Below are positions 1-12,300 of a stretch of DNA of 64,000 nucleotides, piece after piece. The first letter of the stretch is position 1; each line of letters opens with the position of its first letter. The notes beneath the pieces were generated by a model. The model worked only from the letters and a program-made list of their open reading frames with translations. It was not told where the DNA came from and did not search any database. A program made the position numbers and the translations under genes. Source of the stretch: Trema orientale (taxonomy: Eukaryota > Streptophyta > Magnoliopsida > Rosales > Cannabaceae); assembly GCA_002914845.1 (NCBI GenBank), contig JXTC01000294.1, positions 307,222-371,221 on the forward strand. Direction: 5' to 3'.

Positions 1-27
1 AGAGTAATAATAAGATATATTTGAGTA

Positions 28-91
28 GTCTATCTCGCGTCTCTCTCTCCCTAGTCTTCTTCTATCTCATGTCTCTCTCTCCCTAATTTTC
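28..91. repeat. Two-copy 32-bp tandem repeat, CT-rich
   Basis: Positions 28-59 and 60-91 are two head-to-tail copies of a CT-rich unit (core TCTATCTC..GTCTCTCTCTCCC) with a few mismatches. Function unknown. Confidence 0.7.
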
Positions 92-337
92 TACAGGTAA
101 TTTATAAGGTATAAATGCAGCTAGAATGGAGATGCCAGGCTAGAAATGTGGTACTAGGTGTTATATAGAAGTTTGGGGATTATTTTAGCCTATCGGGTGA
201 GTGGAAAGTGAGTGACAGTGAGAGTTCCGGCAACTGCTGTAGCTGGATATGGAAATGGCAGAGAACAAAGAGAGAGCTGAGTGAGAGTGATGGGTGAAAA
301 AGGGTTGGTTGTCCTTCTTTGCTGAAGAGGATTGGTC

Positions 338-350
338 CTCTATTTATAGG
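338..350 (-). promoter_or_regulatory. Possible TATA box reading leftwards
   Basis: On the minus strand the sequence reads CCTATAAATAGAGG, close to a plant TATA box, and is followed after about 30 bases by CT-rich sequence typical of plant 5' leaders. No gene is recognised downstream (leftwards) within the window. It may belong to an LTR. Sequence-motif evidence only. Confidence 0.2.
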
Positions 351-969
351 CTGTTAAGCCTAAGTGATTAGGTTAGTAGTGGGGGGACAAGAACACTCTT
401 GTTAGTTTACTCTTTGCCAAGTGTCAAAAACTGCTTCTCTTTTGTCTCCTTGGATCTGCTTCTGTCCACGGTTTTGGTTTGAAATCAACTATAACTAACA
501 TAAAATTGTCGTTTTTTGACAGAGAAAACTTGTTTTTTTCTTTCTTTTCTTATTTCGAATTTAGGAGATAGCCTGAATATAAATAGGGTACAACTAGACC
601 AAAGAACCAGCAAGCAGAAAAGAAAGAAATCAGAGGAACAATAATATCCCTGATTTTTAGGAACATAAAAATAAAACCTAATCTTTCAAATCATAAAAAG
701 AAAAACTGAATAAAGACTAGAATCAGATTAAGATAAGACTCGATCCGATAGAGAATTAGCTGTTTAAATAATAAAGAATCAGCTGCTAAATTAACAGCTC
801 TCTCAATAAAACTGGATTTTCCACAAAAACTGCTTAGAACTCTCTCAGGATTTGCAAGCTATCTTAGGACGTATTTTTTGAGCTGCCACTTTAGCAGTTT
901 TGTCGGAAACTAGGAGCTGAAAACCAGAAAACAACCTGGTTTGGGGGTTAATATTTCTGCATGCAAACA

Positions 970-2330
970 TGGGGAAAAGTGTCTTGCTGGGCATAAATAT
1001 GGATGAGGACCAAATTGATACTTTGACTTCTCTGATTGGATGTTCAGTGGGCTGTTGGTCGATAAAATATCTTGGTCTACCCTTAGGGGGGAACCCTCTT
1101 AGGGCGGACTTCTGGGCTCCGGTGCTTGCCAAAGTCAATAAAAGGTTGGATGGGTGGAAAAAGACTTTGTATCCAGAGGTGGGAGATTAACCCTAATCTA
1201 GTCAGTCTTGACTACTCTACCAACATAATTTATCTGTTTATTCCGGATTCCAACTGGGGTGGTAGAAGCTATCGAGAAAATCATGAGGGATTTTCTTTGG
1301 GAAGGAAATGACAACTGGGGGAGGTGGGCATTTGGTGAAGTGGGAGGCAGTTTGCAAGCCTAAGGAGTTTGGGGGCTTGGGTATTGGCAACATTATTGTT
1401 CGGAACAAATCCTTGATCACCAAATGGCTTTGGAGATTCCCTTCGGAGCAAGGAACTCTTTGCAGCAAGGTCATCAATAGCAAGTATGGCCTTAGCCCAA
1501 TGGTTGGGATTCGGGGACGGGGGCAAGAAAGCCCCGGGAAATTTATTTCTAGTTGTTTGGAGGAGTTTTAGAACCATTTCCATTACAAGGTAGGTAATGG
1601 CCTCAAGGTTCGCTTCTGGGAAGATATCTGGGCTTGAGATTTTACTTTAGCTGATCGTTTCCCTTTGCTATGCAGACTGGCAGATTCTAAACATGCTTGC
1701 ATTTCATCCTTAAGAGCTTCAGAAAACTTCTTAAGGACGGGAAAGTTCTCTTGGAACTTAGGATTTTTTAGAAATCCTAATGAAAGAGAATTGGAGCAGG
1801 TTTGTGGCCTTATAGCAGTTCTCGATTCGGTTACTTGTCATGTAGATGAAGTTGATAAGAGGGTGTGGGATTTGGTTGACTCTAGATAGTTCACATGCAA
1901 ATCCCTCTTCTTACATCTTAGGGCTAACACTGGGAGCCTACCTTTCCCTTATTTCTCATTTATCTGGAAATCTGAGTGCCCCATGAAAGTCAAAGTCTTT
2001 AGTTGGCTCTTAACCTTAGGCAAGCTTAATACGAACGAGGTCCTTCAACGGCGCAGACCGCTGGCAGGCTGGTGTGTCTTATGCGAAAGCAGCGAAGAGA
2101 CTTGCGACCACCTTTTCTTGCATTGCCCCTTTGCGTCATCGATATGGTGGAGGTGCTCCTGGCCTGTGGAGTGTCTTGGGTTTGGCCTCTTCATTGCAAG
2201 CATGTCTTCCAACATATGACAGGGTTGGGAAGAAGGAAGGTTAGAAGTACAAAGCTGTGGAACGTTACTCTTATGGCGATATGTTGGGCCATCTGGTTGG
2301 AAAGAAATTAGAGGATTTTCGAAGATAGTA
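970..2330 (+). pseudogene. LINE ORF2 C-terminal remnant (RT thumb and zinc-binding region)
   Basis: Translated pieces show the C-terminal part of a plant LINE reverse transcriptase. At 1060-1190 the segment KYLGLPLGGNP and a KRLDGWKK stretch match the RT thumb. At 1250-1560 IEKIMRDFLWEG-like and EFGGLGIGN segments follow. At about 1975-2190 comes the zf-RVT region (KVKVFSWLLTLGKLNT, then C..C..H....C in CVLCESSEETCDHLFLHC). These pieces lie in different frames and are separated by stops, so no product can be made. The endonuclease and the catalytic RT motifs are absent because of the 5' truncation. Confidence 0.85.
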
Positions 2331-2528
2331 AGGGGATGTAGAGGTTTTATGGGAAAGGGTGAAATACTGGGTTGCGTTGTGGGTGTTTGACAAGAAAGAG
2401 TTCAAAGACATTCCTTTCTCTGTTTTAACAAGGGATTGGTGCCTTTGGTTGTAGTTCTGATGATTTCTCATCATCTTCTTGTACTTTCTGTTTCTTTCTA
2501 GTAACATTCAGTTTCTTATCAAAAAAAG
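970..2528 (+). mobile_element. 5'-truncated LINE (L1-type) retrotransposon
   Basis: The insert ends in a short A-rich tail at 2521-2528 and is flanked by an 18-bp direct repeat, tatttctgcatgcaaaca, at 952-969 and 2529-2546. This is the signature of target-primed reverse transcription. Only the 3' end of the second LINE ORF is present, so the copy was truncated at its 5' end, as is usual for LINEs. It lies upstream of the first MAD1 exon seen, probably in a MAD1 intron, and is in the same orientation as MAD1. Confidence 0.9.
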
Positions 2529-2546
2529 TATTTCTGCATGCAAACA

Positions 2547-3172
2547 GTGACATTCCCCTTTGATTTCATGCATGCAATTCTTCTTCTAGAAATCCCTAAA
2601 AGGGTATAGGGTCAAGGGTAGGGTATAGGGTCAAGGGTAAAGTACCCTCACTCGACTAACCCCTAAATTACTACTGTCCTGCACTGTTTTTCCTTGGCTT
2701 CTAATCTGATTCCACTCTTTTTATTCTGTTAATGATTTAAAACTTAATTAATTCGATTTGACGATATTTTAGTTAATTCGATTTTTCGATATTTTAGGGA
2801 CTTACCCGAGAACAAGCATTTAATTTGTACTCTAGTATGTTTCACTAGTAAGTTGTAACTAGTCAGCAATGGGTATTTAAAAAACCGTTCGCATTAAATC
2901 TTAATGTGTTAATTGATGTTCTCTACTCTAATATTTAATGCATAAAGTCAAAGTTTTCATCTGGGAGCAAACATGTCTTTTATATATCATTTATTTTAGT
3001 TTTGTACTTAGTTTTGGGTCTGCACACCTGTTAACGTATATTAAATCCTTGCTTCATTTAGTGATGCATATGGTTTGTGTTTGAAACTAATTGGGTTGAT
3101 AAAGTTTCTGAATTTGTTTTGTTATTGACTTCTTCCCTAATAATAACTAATTTATTCATTTTCTTATCGAAG
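2547..3172 (+). other. Probable MAD1 intron sequence upstream of exon at 3173
   Basis: This AT-rich stretch ends in a usable 3' splice site (AG at 3171-3172). No earlier MAD1 exon was recognised in it. Confidence 0.5.
2602..2639. repeat. Perfect two-copy 19-bp tandem repeat
   Basis: The unit GGGTATAGGGTCAAGGGTA occurs twice head to tail (2602-2620 and 2621-2639). It resembles telomere-like G-rich sequence but is not the plant TTTAGGG repeat. Confidence 0.85.
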
Positions 3173-3335
3173 CTGGGTCATGGAGATTTTTCTGCTGCAA
3201 ATACAAAAGTACTGCGTATGGTGAATACTCTAACAGTTGATAATGAGGCAAAACAAACTATAGAGGCATTACGTACAGAGCTACAGAAGACAAAAGAGAA
3301 GTTACAGGCAGTTGAAGAATTGAACAGCCAGTCAG
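3173..3335 (+). CDS. MAD1: MAD1 exon (first in window), coiled-coil segment
   Basis: The frame starts at LGHGDFSAANTKVLRMVN and continues through a heptad-like, charged helix. Acceptor AG is at 3171-3172 and donor GTATTA at 3336. Length is 163 nt, leaving one base of a glycine codon for the next exon. Confidence 0.9.
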
Positions 3336-6300
3336 GTATTAGCATTGTTCCTTTTATGTTTTCTTATCTCTTTCCTTTTTAAGGGACATTATTTCAGAAA
3401 TTGTTATAGAGATTCTTCAAGCATATGATTTAAAATATATTCTGCATTTTTTTTTGGCGTGATGGTTGTTTTGTTTAGTTAGTTGATTTATGGTGCTTCC
3501 TTTTNTTCACATTTTTCTAATATCTGTCCTCTAAAATGAACCATTAGTGGTCGTAAGCTTGTCACTGGTAACCACAGTTAACCTCAATGTTGAAGTTTCA
3601 AATCCCCATCCCCTAACTAAAACCCATCATATTCATAGTATGATTATCCAATGCTAGGACTCCATAAATTTGAATTACAGTGCTTCTATCACTGTTGGAT
3701 TTTGCTTGCAGCCCTTTTGTATCCATTATTGTTGGGGTTCCACCAATGGTAAACCTGAATCACAGTGCTTACTTTGTTTTTTAATTCCACAGCAGCTCTT
3801 TTGAACTAAGTATTTCCCTTCTAGCCATGGCAGCCTTGAGGAGGAATTGTGATTTTGCAGTATTTAGTAAAGCTGGGAGCTCATTAAGAGACCCTGAAGC
3901 CCTTCGGTTTCAGCTATTTATTGTCCTTTTATGTGTTTCTGACATTTTTCCCATTGGTTCTGCAAAGAAAACTACAATTCTTCCTCTAACAATACAACCA
4001 CTTCATTTGTTAGGAGCTAGTGGATACTTTCTTAGCATTCTGTTTTTAATATTATATGATTTTTTGGCATGTCAAAAAAAAAAAAAAAGGGTCACCAGTT
4101 TTACTTTGTCTTGGAGTCTTCGTGATGTAGACAATGAATAGATATATTAGGAAGTTATTTTATTACTTTTATTGATTCAGTTTTATTTTAATTGTTAGAT
4201 TATTTTAATTTTGAGTAACTAGTTTTATATTTACTGGTTTCATTAGTTTTTTGTTTTCATTTAGTTTCCTAGTTGTGTCGAATTGCCTATCTATAAATAC
4301 GCTTACCTGTATAATTGTTTTTCAGAATATGAACGAATGAATATTGAATTGTTAGTATTTTCTTTCTCTAAAGTGCTTTGATTCTCTCCTGAATTCTTGT
4401 CCAGTTGTATTGTTTTGCTTCCTATTCATCCATTTTTGCCGAAATTCTATCACTCCTTGCTATTCTACCTATTCTCTTTCTTCTCTCAATTTATCCTACG
4501 TTACTTAGTGTTGGATTTTCTCTCCCTGTCCTTTTTATACCATGATACTTTGTTCCTTTCGAAATACTGGTTTTTGTTTTCAGAGGTAGGAGAAATAATT
4601 TTATGAATGAATACTTGATTATAAGTTATGGGTAATTCTGAGATTACAACCTTATTTATAGAGAGAAACTAACCTAAGCTGATGAAAAAATCTGGAGCAG
4701 ATCTTATCAGCTATAAAATTGAAATAATATGATCAAAAATATTAACTCAATCTAAGATCCTATCAGCTATAATTGGGGACCAATCTAAGGAACATAATCT
4801 CCTAAAAACCAGACAATATTTGTGACACAATACAAAACATGAATATATCTGAACTTTAAATGAAATAATTCCGAAATCTTCAGCACTTCCCATCAAGCTG
4901 GTGCAGATATGTTAATCATGCCCAGCTTGATTGTAAGAACATTGAAACTCTGTCTTGATAAGCCCTTGGTCAAAATTTCTGCTACTTGTTGTCCGGTTGG
5001 AACATAGACTATGCAAATCACCTTATCTTGTAACTTCTCTTTAATTAAATATCTGTCGACCTCTACATTGTTGGTTCAATCATGATGCTCCGGATTGTAA
5101 GTAATGCTAATCGCAGCTTTATTATTACAATAAAGCATCATAGGATAGCCTCCTGAAACTATCTGTTCGTTCAATAAATGCTTTAGCCACAAGTTCACCT
5201 ATACCTTGAGCTAAAGCCCTAAACTCAGCCTCGATACTTCTCCTAGCTACAATAGATTGTTTCTTACTCCTCCAGGTTACAAGAGTACCCCAGTCAAATG
5301 TACAATAACCCGATGTATATTGTCTATCATCAACTAAACCGGCCCAATCAATACCTGTATGGGCCTCAACATCTCTAGTATCGTTAATTGACTCATTATA
5401 GTCACCGCGAAAGCTATATTAGGTCTAGTATGAGAAAGATAAGCTTTGCAATTGTCTACGGGTGTGCCACTATTGACTATGCCAAGTTTCAGATTTGGAT
5501 CAATAGGCATTTCCACTGGTTTGCACCCTAACATACCAGTTTCCTTCATAAGATCAATCACATACTTTCTTTGAGAAATTGAGTTCCCCTTTTTGACCAT
5601 GCAACGTCCATGCCTAAGAAAATGTTTGCGCTGACCAAGGTCCTTGATTTCAAACTCACTAGCAAGGTCTTTTCAAACGGTTTACTTCCCCCGAATCATT
5701 ACCTATTATAATGATATTATCGACGTAAGTAATTAAAATTGTACATCTCCATTTAATGCGTTCTTGTAAAAAAGAGTGATCAATTTGTCCCCTGTTATAC
5801 CCATACAAGTTGACTAGTCTTGTGAATCTCTTGAACCAGGCCCTCAGAGATTGCTTCAGACCATACAACGATTATTTTTAAGCAAACAAACTCTTCGACT
5901 TGCATTACTAGTTTCTGTTTTGAGAACTGTGTTTGACGGCCCACATGTGTGAGCTGTATGTGTGTATGCCATATGCACTTAGCATGAGCATGAGAAGTAT
6001 GTGTATGACGTGTACTTAGTATGGGCATAAGAATATTGTCAGCTACGTGTGTTCCCTAAATGTACTCTAGCTGATTAAATATTCTGATTTAGGAATATTT
6101 TTGACCTAGAGTTTATATATAAATATGTTGTACCGAAAATCAACGAATAAAGAGTAATTATTCCTATAATTTGTCATGGTATCAGAGCTGAATTAAGCTC
6201 CAGGAAGCCATCTTTTCTTCAGCCTTCGTTGCTGGATGGGTCACTCTGTTCTCCCCTGTTTTTCGGAATAAAAAGAGAGTATTTTTACAGTTGCATTTAT

Positions 6301-9300
6301 GCTATTCTTCTCTTACATTTTCAGCCTTTTTTACTGATTGTATAACCCTTTGTGCCCAAATGCATTACCCAAAGCTCATTAACTTGATCCTTGAAATAAC
6401 TTGACCATTAAATTATTATTTTTTTTTTCGTGAACCTGCCACCTTAGACTATATTTCATTGGCACTCAGCCTGATTTGATGAATCTGAATCTCTTGTTCT
6501 ACAAATCCGTTCCTTTATGATGTCTGAAATCTCAGAAACCACTCCTTTAACATCCTCAACTACTGAAAACCGTAATATTATCCCTGGAAAATTACAGAAT
6601 GTCCAGCTCAGCTTATGAACGAAACAAACTACTTAAAGTAGTCTCAATTTATTCAAACCTTCTTGAAAGGGAAGGGAAAACTGAGCCATGTATTTCTGGT
6701 CTGATCACAAACACCTCTTTACAGACTAGGTCAGTCATAACACAGACTAATCTTAGCCTAAATAGTAGGAATGGAAATATACAAAAATAAATTAGGAGGT
6801 AACATATCAATCATATCTCAAGAAATAAAGCAAATCAAATCAAATCTGAAATAACTCTTGAGATATTTCGGATGACTAACTAAGGAAACAAATAATAAAA
6901 AATATTCTGAACATTTCAATAATGATATCGTGGTAACAGGAGACGACTTGGAACGTATGGAAAATCTGAGAAAAATGTTTGTTGCAGGAATTTGTAATTA
7001 AGGAACTTGGTAGATTGAAGTATTTTTTCGGCATTGAAGTTGCTCACTCTCAACATGGGATTTTTATCTCAACAAAAGTATGTGTTAGACTTGTTGGCTG
7101 AAGTTGGAAAATTGGGGTGTAAACTAGTAGAGACTCCTATTGAACAGTCACAAGCTTAGTGAAGCACCTGAAGATGCAGCAGTAGATAGGAGGTCCTATC
7201 AAATGTTAGTTGAAAAATTAATCGATTTGTCCCCTACTAGACTAGATATAACCTATGCTGTGGAAGTAGTCAGTCAATACATGCATAATCCAAAAGAAGT
7301 TCATCTTTGAGCTACTCATTAGATCTTACACTACTTGAAAGGTACTCCAAGAAAAAGGAGTATTATTCAAAAGAGGTGAGGAGTTAACTCTGGAAGCCGA
7401 CACTGATGCAGACTATGAGGTATCACTAGACGATAGGAGATCGACCTCTGGCTATTGCACTTTCCTTGGAGGCAATCTTGTGACTTGGCGAAACAAGAAA
7501 CAAAATGTAGTGACAAGATCAGTGTAGAGGCTGAATTCAGGGCAATGGCGTTGGGAGTAAGTGAGCTTTTGTTGTTGAAGATAATCTTGGAGGATTTAAA
7601 GATAACATCGGAGGGATCGATGAAGTTATACTGTGATAACAAATCTGTAATAAACATTGCACACAAACATGTGCAACACGACTGTACCAAACATGTGGAA
7701 GTGGATAGACACTTCATAAAGGAAAAGTTGGAAACAGGATTGATTTGTATACCATTTGTGTCCTCAGAGAAACAACTTGCAGATGTGTTAACTAAAGGGT
7801 TAAATGGTTTTGTATTTCAGTCTGTTATTACCAAGCTGGGAATGGACAATATCCACTCACCAGCTTGAGGGGAGTGTCGAGAGAACTGTGTTTGACAGCC
7901 CAAATGCGTGAGCTGTATCTGTGTACGCCATGTGCATTTAGCATGGGCATGAGAAGTATGTGTATGACATGTGTACTTAGTATGAGCATAGGAATATTGT
8001 CAGCCACATGTGTTCCCTGAATGTACTCTAGCTGATTAAATATTCTGGTTTAGGAATATTTCTGACCTAGAGTTTATATATAAATATGTTGTACCGAAAA
8101 CCAATGAATAAAGAGTAATTATTCTTGAAATTTGTCAGTTTCAATCCAGGAGCCAAATCCATATACACTTCCTCATCCAAGTCACCATTCATGAAAGTTT
8201 TTTTTTTTTTTTTCACTTGTAATGGATGCAAGGGTTAGTCAAGATTCACTGCAAGTGACAAGAGAACACCAATTGTAGTTAGTCTTGCTACGGGCGCAAG
8301 GTTCTCCATATAATCTACTCTATAGCTTTGTGTAAAACCTTTGGTTACAAGCCTCACCTTATATCTTCCTATCTTCCTAACTGAGTTACAATTCACTATA
8401 AAAAGCCACTTGCAGCCAACTGAAGTTTTGCCTCTAGGAAGATCAGTCAAATTTCAAATACCATTCTTTTTAAGTGCATACATCTAAAACGACTTTCCTC
8501 CATTTTGGACATCTTGAAGTCTTCAGTATTATTCGGAACTTTGACATTGGAAATACCAGTGATGAAGGCACAGTATGAAGATGACAGCTTGTCGTAGGAT
8601 AGAAACTTGGAGACTGGATGAATAGTGTAAGATCAAATGCCTTTTCATTGAGCGATTGGTGGATCCATTTCATCGACTTGATCTTCTGGGGACGATTCTG
8701 AACCTGGCGAAGAACCGGACCCAAGAGAATCGGTCAGCTTTATCGATGGCGTTGGTGAGGAAATTGCCTCAGGATTGGATTCAAGGCCATGCTGAGAAGG
8801 GATGGCTATAACCAATGATTAAGGGCATTCTATGGTTTTCTGATCTGAATGGGGAGGGAAAAACTGTTTTAAAGAGGAAAATGACTGGGGTGGGGAATAA
8901 CCACACTGCAAATATACGGTATGGTGTGAGGACGGTATTAGCACAATATGCACCGTACCCGCATCAATATACATATTTATATAATAAATTATTGCACATA
9001 TAATTATATATTTTATTTTACACTACTCATATCTATGTATCTTTAAAATATAATAAGTTTGGAGACTCATTTGTGTTTATATATTTGATTCTTAGAGTTT
9101 AAAAACTATTTGGGACATTGTTGTGCTTGATGTGAGGTATACTATAAAAAAAGAATTATGTTTACGTTGAATTTTAATTTTATAATTTTCTTATTTTATC
9201 ATGATTAATAGTTTTCCTCGTTATCTGTTAGTTATTCCACATAGTTTTTCCCGTTATCTGTTAGTTATTCCCCGCACTGTATTTGTATTTAAAATAATTG

Positions 9301-12300
9301 TTTATGGGGCATGTGTTGCATTACAATGACCTTCGGGGATGGGAATGGTAATTGAAAAACCGTCTTCGATTCGCCCCGTTACCATTCTTAGAGATAAGAT
9401 AGGCTGAACCTCTTGAGATTTGTTCCGCCATTTGCAAACACAAAGCTTTGGTTTGAGATTGTTGCCGAGATGATGTTTCTCCCCCTGTTTTTAAGCGTTA
9501 AAATGTTAGTGACATAATAAACAGTTCCATACTAGACTTAGAACTAGACTTGGAAGATGATGGAATTGACTCATCTTAAAAGTGATGATCACTTGCAATC
9601 TCCCCCTGAAGAGAGGTACTTGAGAACAAAAGTTGGGACTCACGGAAAAATTGTAGCATATATACCCTTTTTGTTGAGGAGCATAGCCTATGATTCTAGC
9701 TTAGTACGGCTCTGACAATGTATATGCACAAAGTACAACCAAATATTTTCAATGGAGTTGAGCTGAATTTTTTTTCGTAGGGGTACGTTTGGAGTAAAGT
9801 GTTTATGAGAAATAGGAATATTATCTTATTGAATAATGGAGAAAATACAGAGAAATATATAGACTGACAAATCTGACTAATCCCTAAAAATCAGCAAAAA
9901 TATGAACAGCTAAGATACAATTCCTATAATTAATTAGGAATACTTGCCTATCCAAAAATATACACTAAAATATTTACAGAATTTGTCTAACTAATTACAG
10001 CTAGCACACAGGTTCTAACAGCTTGGTTGATTTCATAGTGTTTAGAGGTGTTTCAAATTTTAGGACCCATGAAGGGATGCGATTTCTGAGATAACATGCA
10101 GTAAGAAATCTTCTCACGAAAAATGTTTAGGTACATTGGTAGTGAACATAAGTGAATGAGCAACTTCTAAAATGTGTCTATTTTTACATTCAATAACTCC
10201 ATTTTGTTGTTGCAGCGGATTCTTAGCATTCAGCAGGAATTTGATACCATGTTTTCAGAGTTAGGAGAAATAATTTCGTGAATGAATACTTGATCATTTT
10301 CTGAGTTATGAATAACTCTGAGATTACATCCATATTCATAGAGGTAGAAACAAACCTAAGCTGATTAAAAAATCTGGAGCAGATCTTATCGGCTATAAAA
10401 TTGAAATAACATGATCAAAAATACAAATGCAAACTAAGATCCTATCAGCTAGAATTGGGGACCAGGCCAACAAACATAATCTCCTAAAAACAAGGCAATA
10501 TTGCAACATAATACAAAAGACATATACATTTGAATTTTAACTGAAATAATCTGAAATCTTCAACAATTTTAATGATAACTTCTATGACCAAAAGAACAAT
10601 GATTCAGCATTCATTGGAATTTCAAGCATCCCCGAAATAGATAGGCATGCTGTAGGAGAGAACATTATAGAGAGTAATTTTTTTATCCCCTTTCTTGAGG
10701 ATCCGTTCTGGATCAATTATTAATCGTAAGTGGAGCTGTCACCTGATTGGAGTGCCCTTGTTGGTTGAGTGATGGATTATCACAACAGTTCTAATTTTAC
10801 ATGAATTTATTTGGGTAGAAAATCCTCATGAGTTATTGGGGAATTGTGAAGATTGAGCTAATCAGGTTTTTAATTGTTGTCAAGCAGAATTAGGACTTTA
10901 GTATATTCTTCAGGAGAAATGGTAGAATGGCAGTATCTAAAAGCTAATTAGCTATAATGTTTTCCTGATCCTGCTCACCCTTTTCTTTCATTGCTATAAA
11001 ATGGGGGCTCCTGATTTGCTGATCAAGGAGCACATTGTGTGTTTTTGGATTCTTATATTTAAATCTACAATTTCGAAGGAGATTATGATTCATCTCAGGT
11101 GCTAACTAAATCTTTTAAAGTTTAGTTTTTATTATCTAATATAATTAATCAGCTTAACACATCGAATTTTTTTAATTCTTGTAAATTCTGTATAAACTTT
11201 ACAGGTGACTCTGGGAAACTTGTGGACTCGTACATATCTGGGAAGATAATGCAGTTAAAAGAACAAATTGCAATACTAGAAAAACGTGAAGAAAGGTTTC
11301 TTGTTGGGAATAAGATTCATGCTTATTGTCTTATAGTCATTTCTATATAGACGTAAGCACACTTTTTAAATTGATTGAATCATTTTCATTTTCTTGTTCA
11401 ACAGATACAAGACTGTTTTTGCCGATAGAATTTCAGTGTTCAGGAGGGCATGTTGTGAACTTTTCGGTTACAAGGTATCATACTTGTTGGTACTTGTACC
11501 TCCCACCTTTCAAAGTACTTTGATCTCTATAGTTGTTCCCCTTGTTTTTTGTTAATTACACAATAAACTATTTCTATTTTAAAAGTAGAGGTTTTGTTTT
11601 GAATGCGTTTTGTGCGACATTGCTGTTTATATGTTTAGCATGGGTTGGTCTTGTTGGTTAGAATGTGCGACTGTAAATTATACTCACATACTCCCGTGCA
11701 AGTACACACGGTCACAAGTAATATAAATTTAAGAGTTAGAGTGTCGAACCTATGAGGATTAATTTCTAAGTCAATGCTAAGTATTAAAATTAGTCAATCT
11801 TAACTTTATTCAAACAAACGTAATTTGATTGTAAATAAATAAAATAAAGAAAACTAAACTATGATGCAAAATAAGTGAAAGCAAGCAATAAAAAAATGTC
11901 TAGGTTTATTAATTCCCCAACCATTCTTTAAACACAATATCCTAATTCTCCTCTTATATTAATTAATCTACTAGAGTTGTCAACTGAGAATTCGAATGTA
12001 TTCACAAACTTCTTTCCAAGACATAAGTGAAAGCATCTAGACAAGTTAATATGTTACTCCTAACATAAATTGACTAGATTCATTAAGTTTAGTTATTCTC
12101 AGACAAAGGTTGCACAAGTCACATAGGTATATTCCTATCTTATGCAAATTCACCCCACATTAGGTGATCTTATGTTATTCTACCTATGTCCAAACCTAAA
12201 TTCCCCTTAGTTCACAAAAGTTTCAGTCAACATTCTCTTTAGTGATCAATTAAATAAAAGCAGTAAGCATATGGTAAAACAAGTAACTCAACAATGGATT

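Larger units (their letters stand above)
1..951. other. Non-coding DNA upstream of the first recognised MAD1 exon
   Basis: No open frame here resembles a known protein. The stretch is AT-rich with pyrimidine-rich patches near its left end. It could be a MAD1 intron or older transposon debris. Its right end is the target site of the LINE at 970-2528. Nothing else can be supported. Confidence 0.5.
5916..8137 (+). mobile_element. Nested Ty1/Copia element, internally deleted, with perfect TSD
   Basis: LTRs at 5916-6176 and 7875-8137 begin TGT and end TTTGTCA. The 5' LTR is followed at once by the classic primer site TGGTATCAGAGCT. The 3' LTR is preceded by GCTTGAGGGGAG. The 5-mer GTTTC flanks it on both sides (5911-5915, 8138-8142). 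It sits in the RT domain of the older minus-strand Copia copy: the older frame reads up to a VYMDLAPGLK segment at one edge and resumes before YGLKQS at the other. Only about 1.7 kb of internal sequence remains, because most of gag and pol is deleted between about 6640 and 6925. Confidence 0.95.
4575..10565 (-). mobile_element. Degenerate Ty1/Copia retrotransposon in MAD1 intron (minus strand)
   Basis: Two LTRs of about 311 and 316 bp (4575-4885, 10250-10565) share sequence along their whole length and bound an internal region read on the minus strand. On that strand the 5' LTR ends in GAAAACA and is followed by the primer site TGGTATCA; the 3' LTR is preceded by the purine tract CTTGATGGGAAG. 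Flanking 5-mers are GTTTT and ATTTT (4 of 5 match). The order integrase, RT, RNase H is that of Copia. Gag, protease and the integrase N-terminus are deleted: integrase sequence starts about 20 bp inside the primer site. Later insertions are the Copia element at 5916-8137, a probable solo LTR at 9806-10020, and perhaps a repeat at 8790-9410. Confidence 0.88.

Noticed and set aside
2602..2639. Interstitial telomere repeat
   Set aside because: The unit is 19 bp and not TTTAGGG; only two copies.
3827..4141. 104-codon frame in the MAD1 intron
   Set aside because: No similarity to any family I know, hydrophobic composition from T-rich DNA, ends at an A-run; not supported as a gene.
7367..7717. 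116-codon minus-strand frame
   Set aside because: Antisense of the Copia RNase H at 7455-7868.
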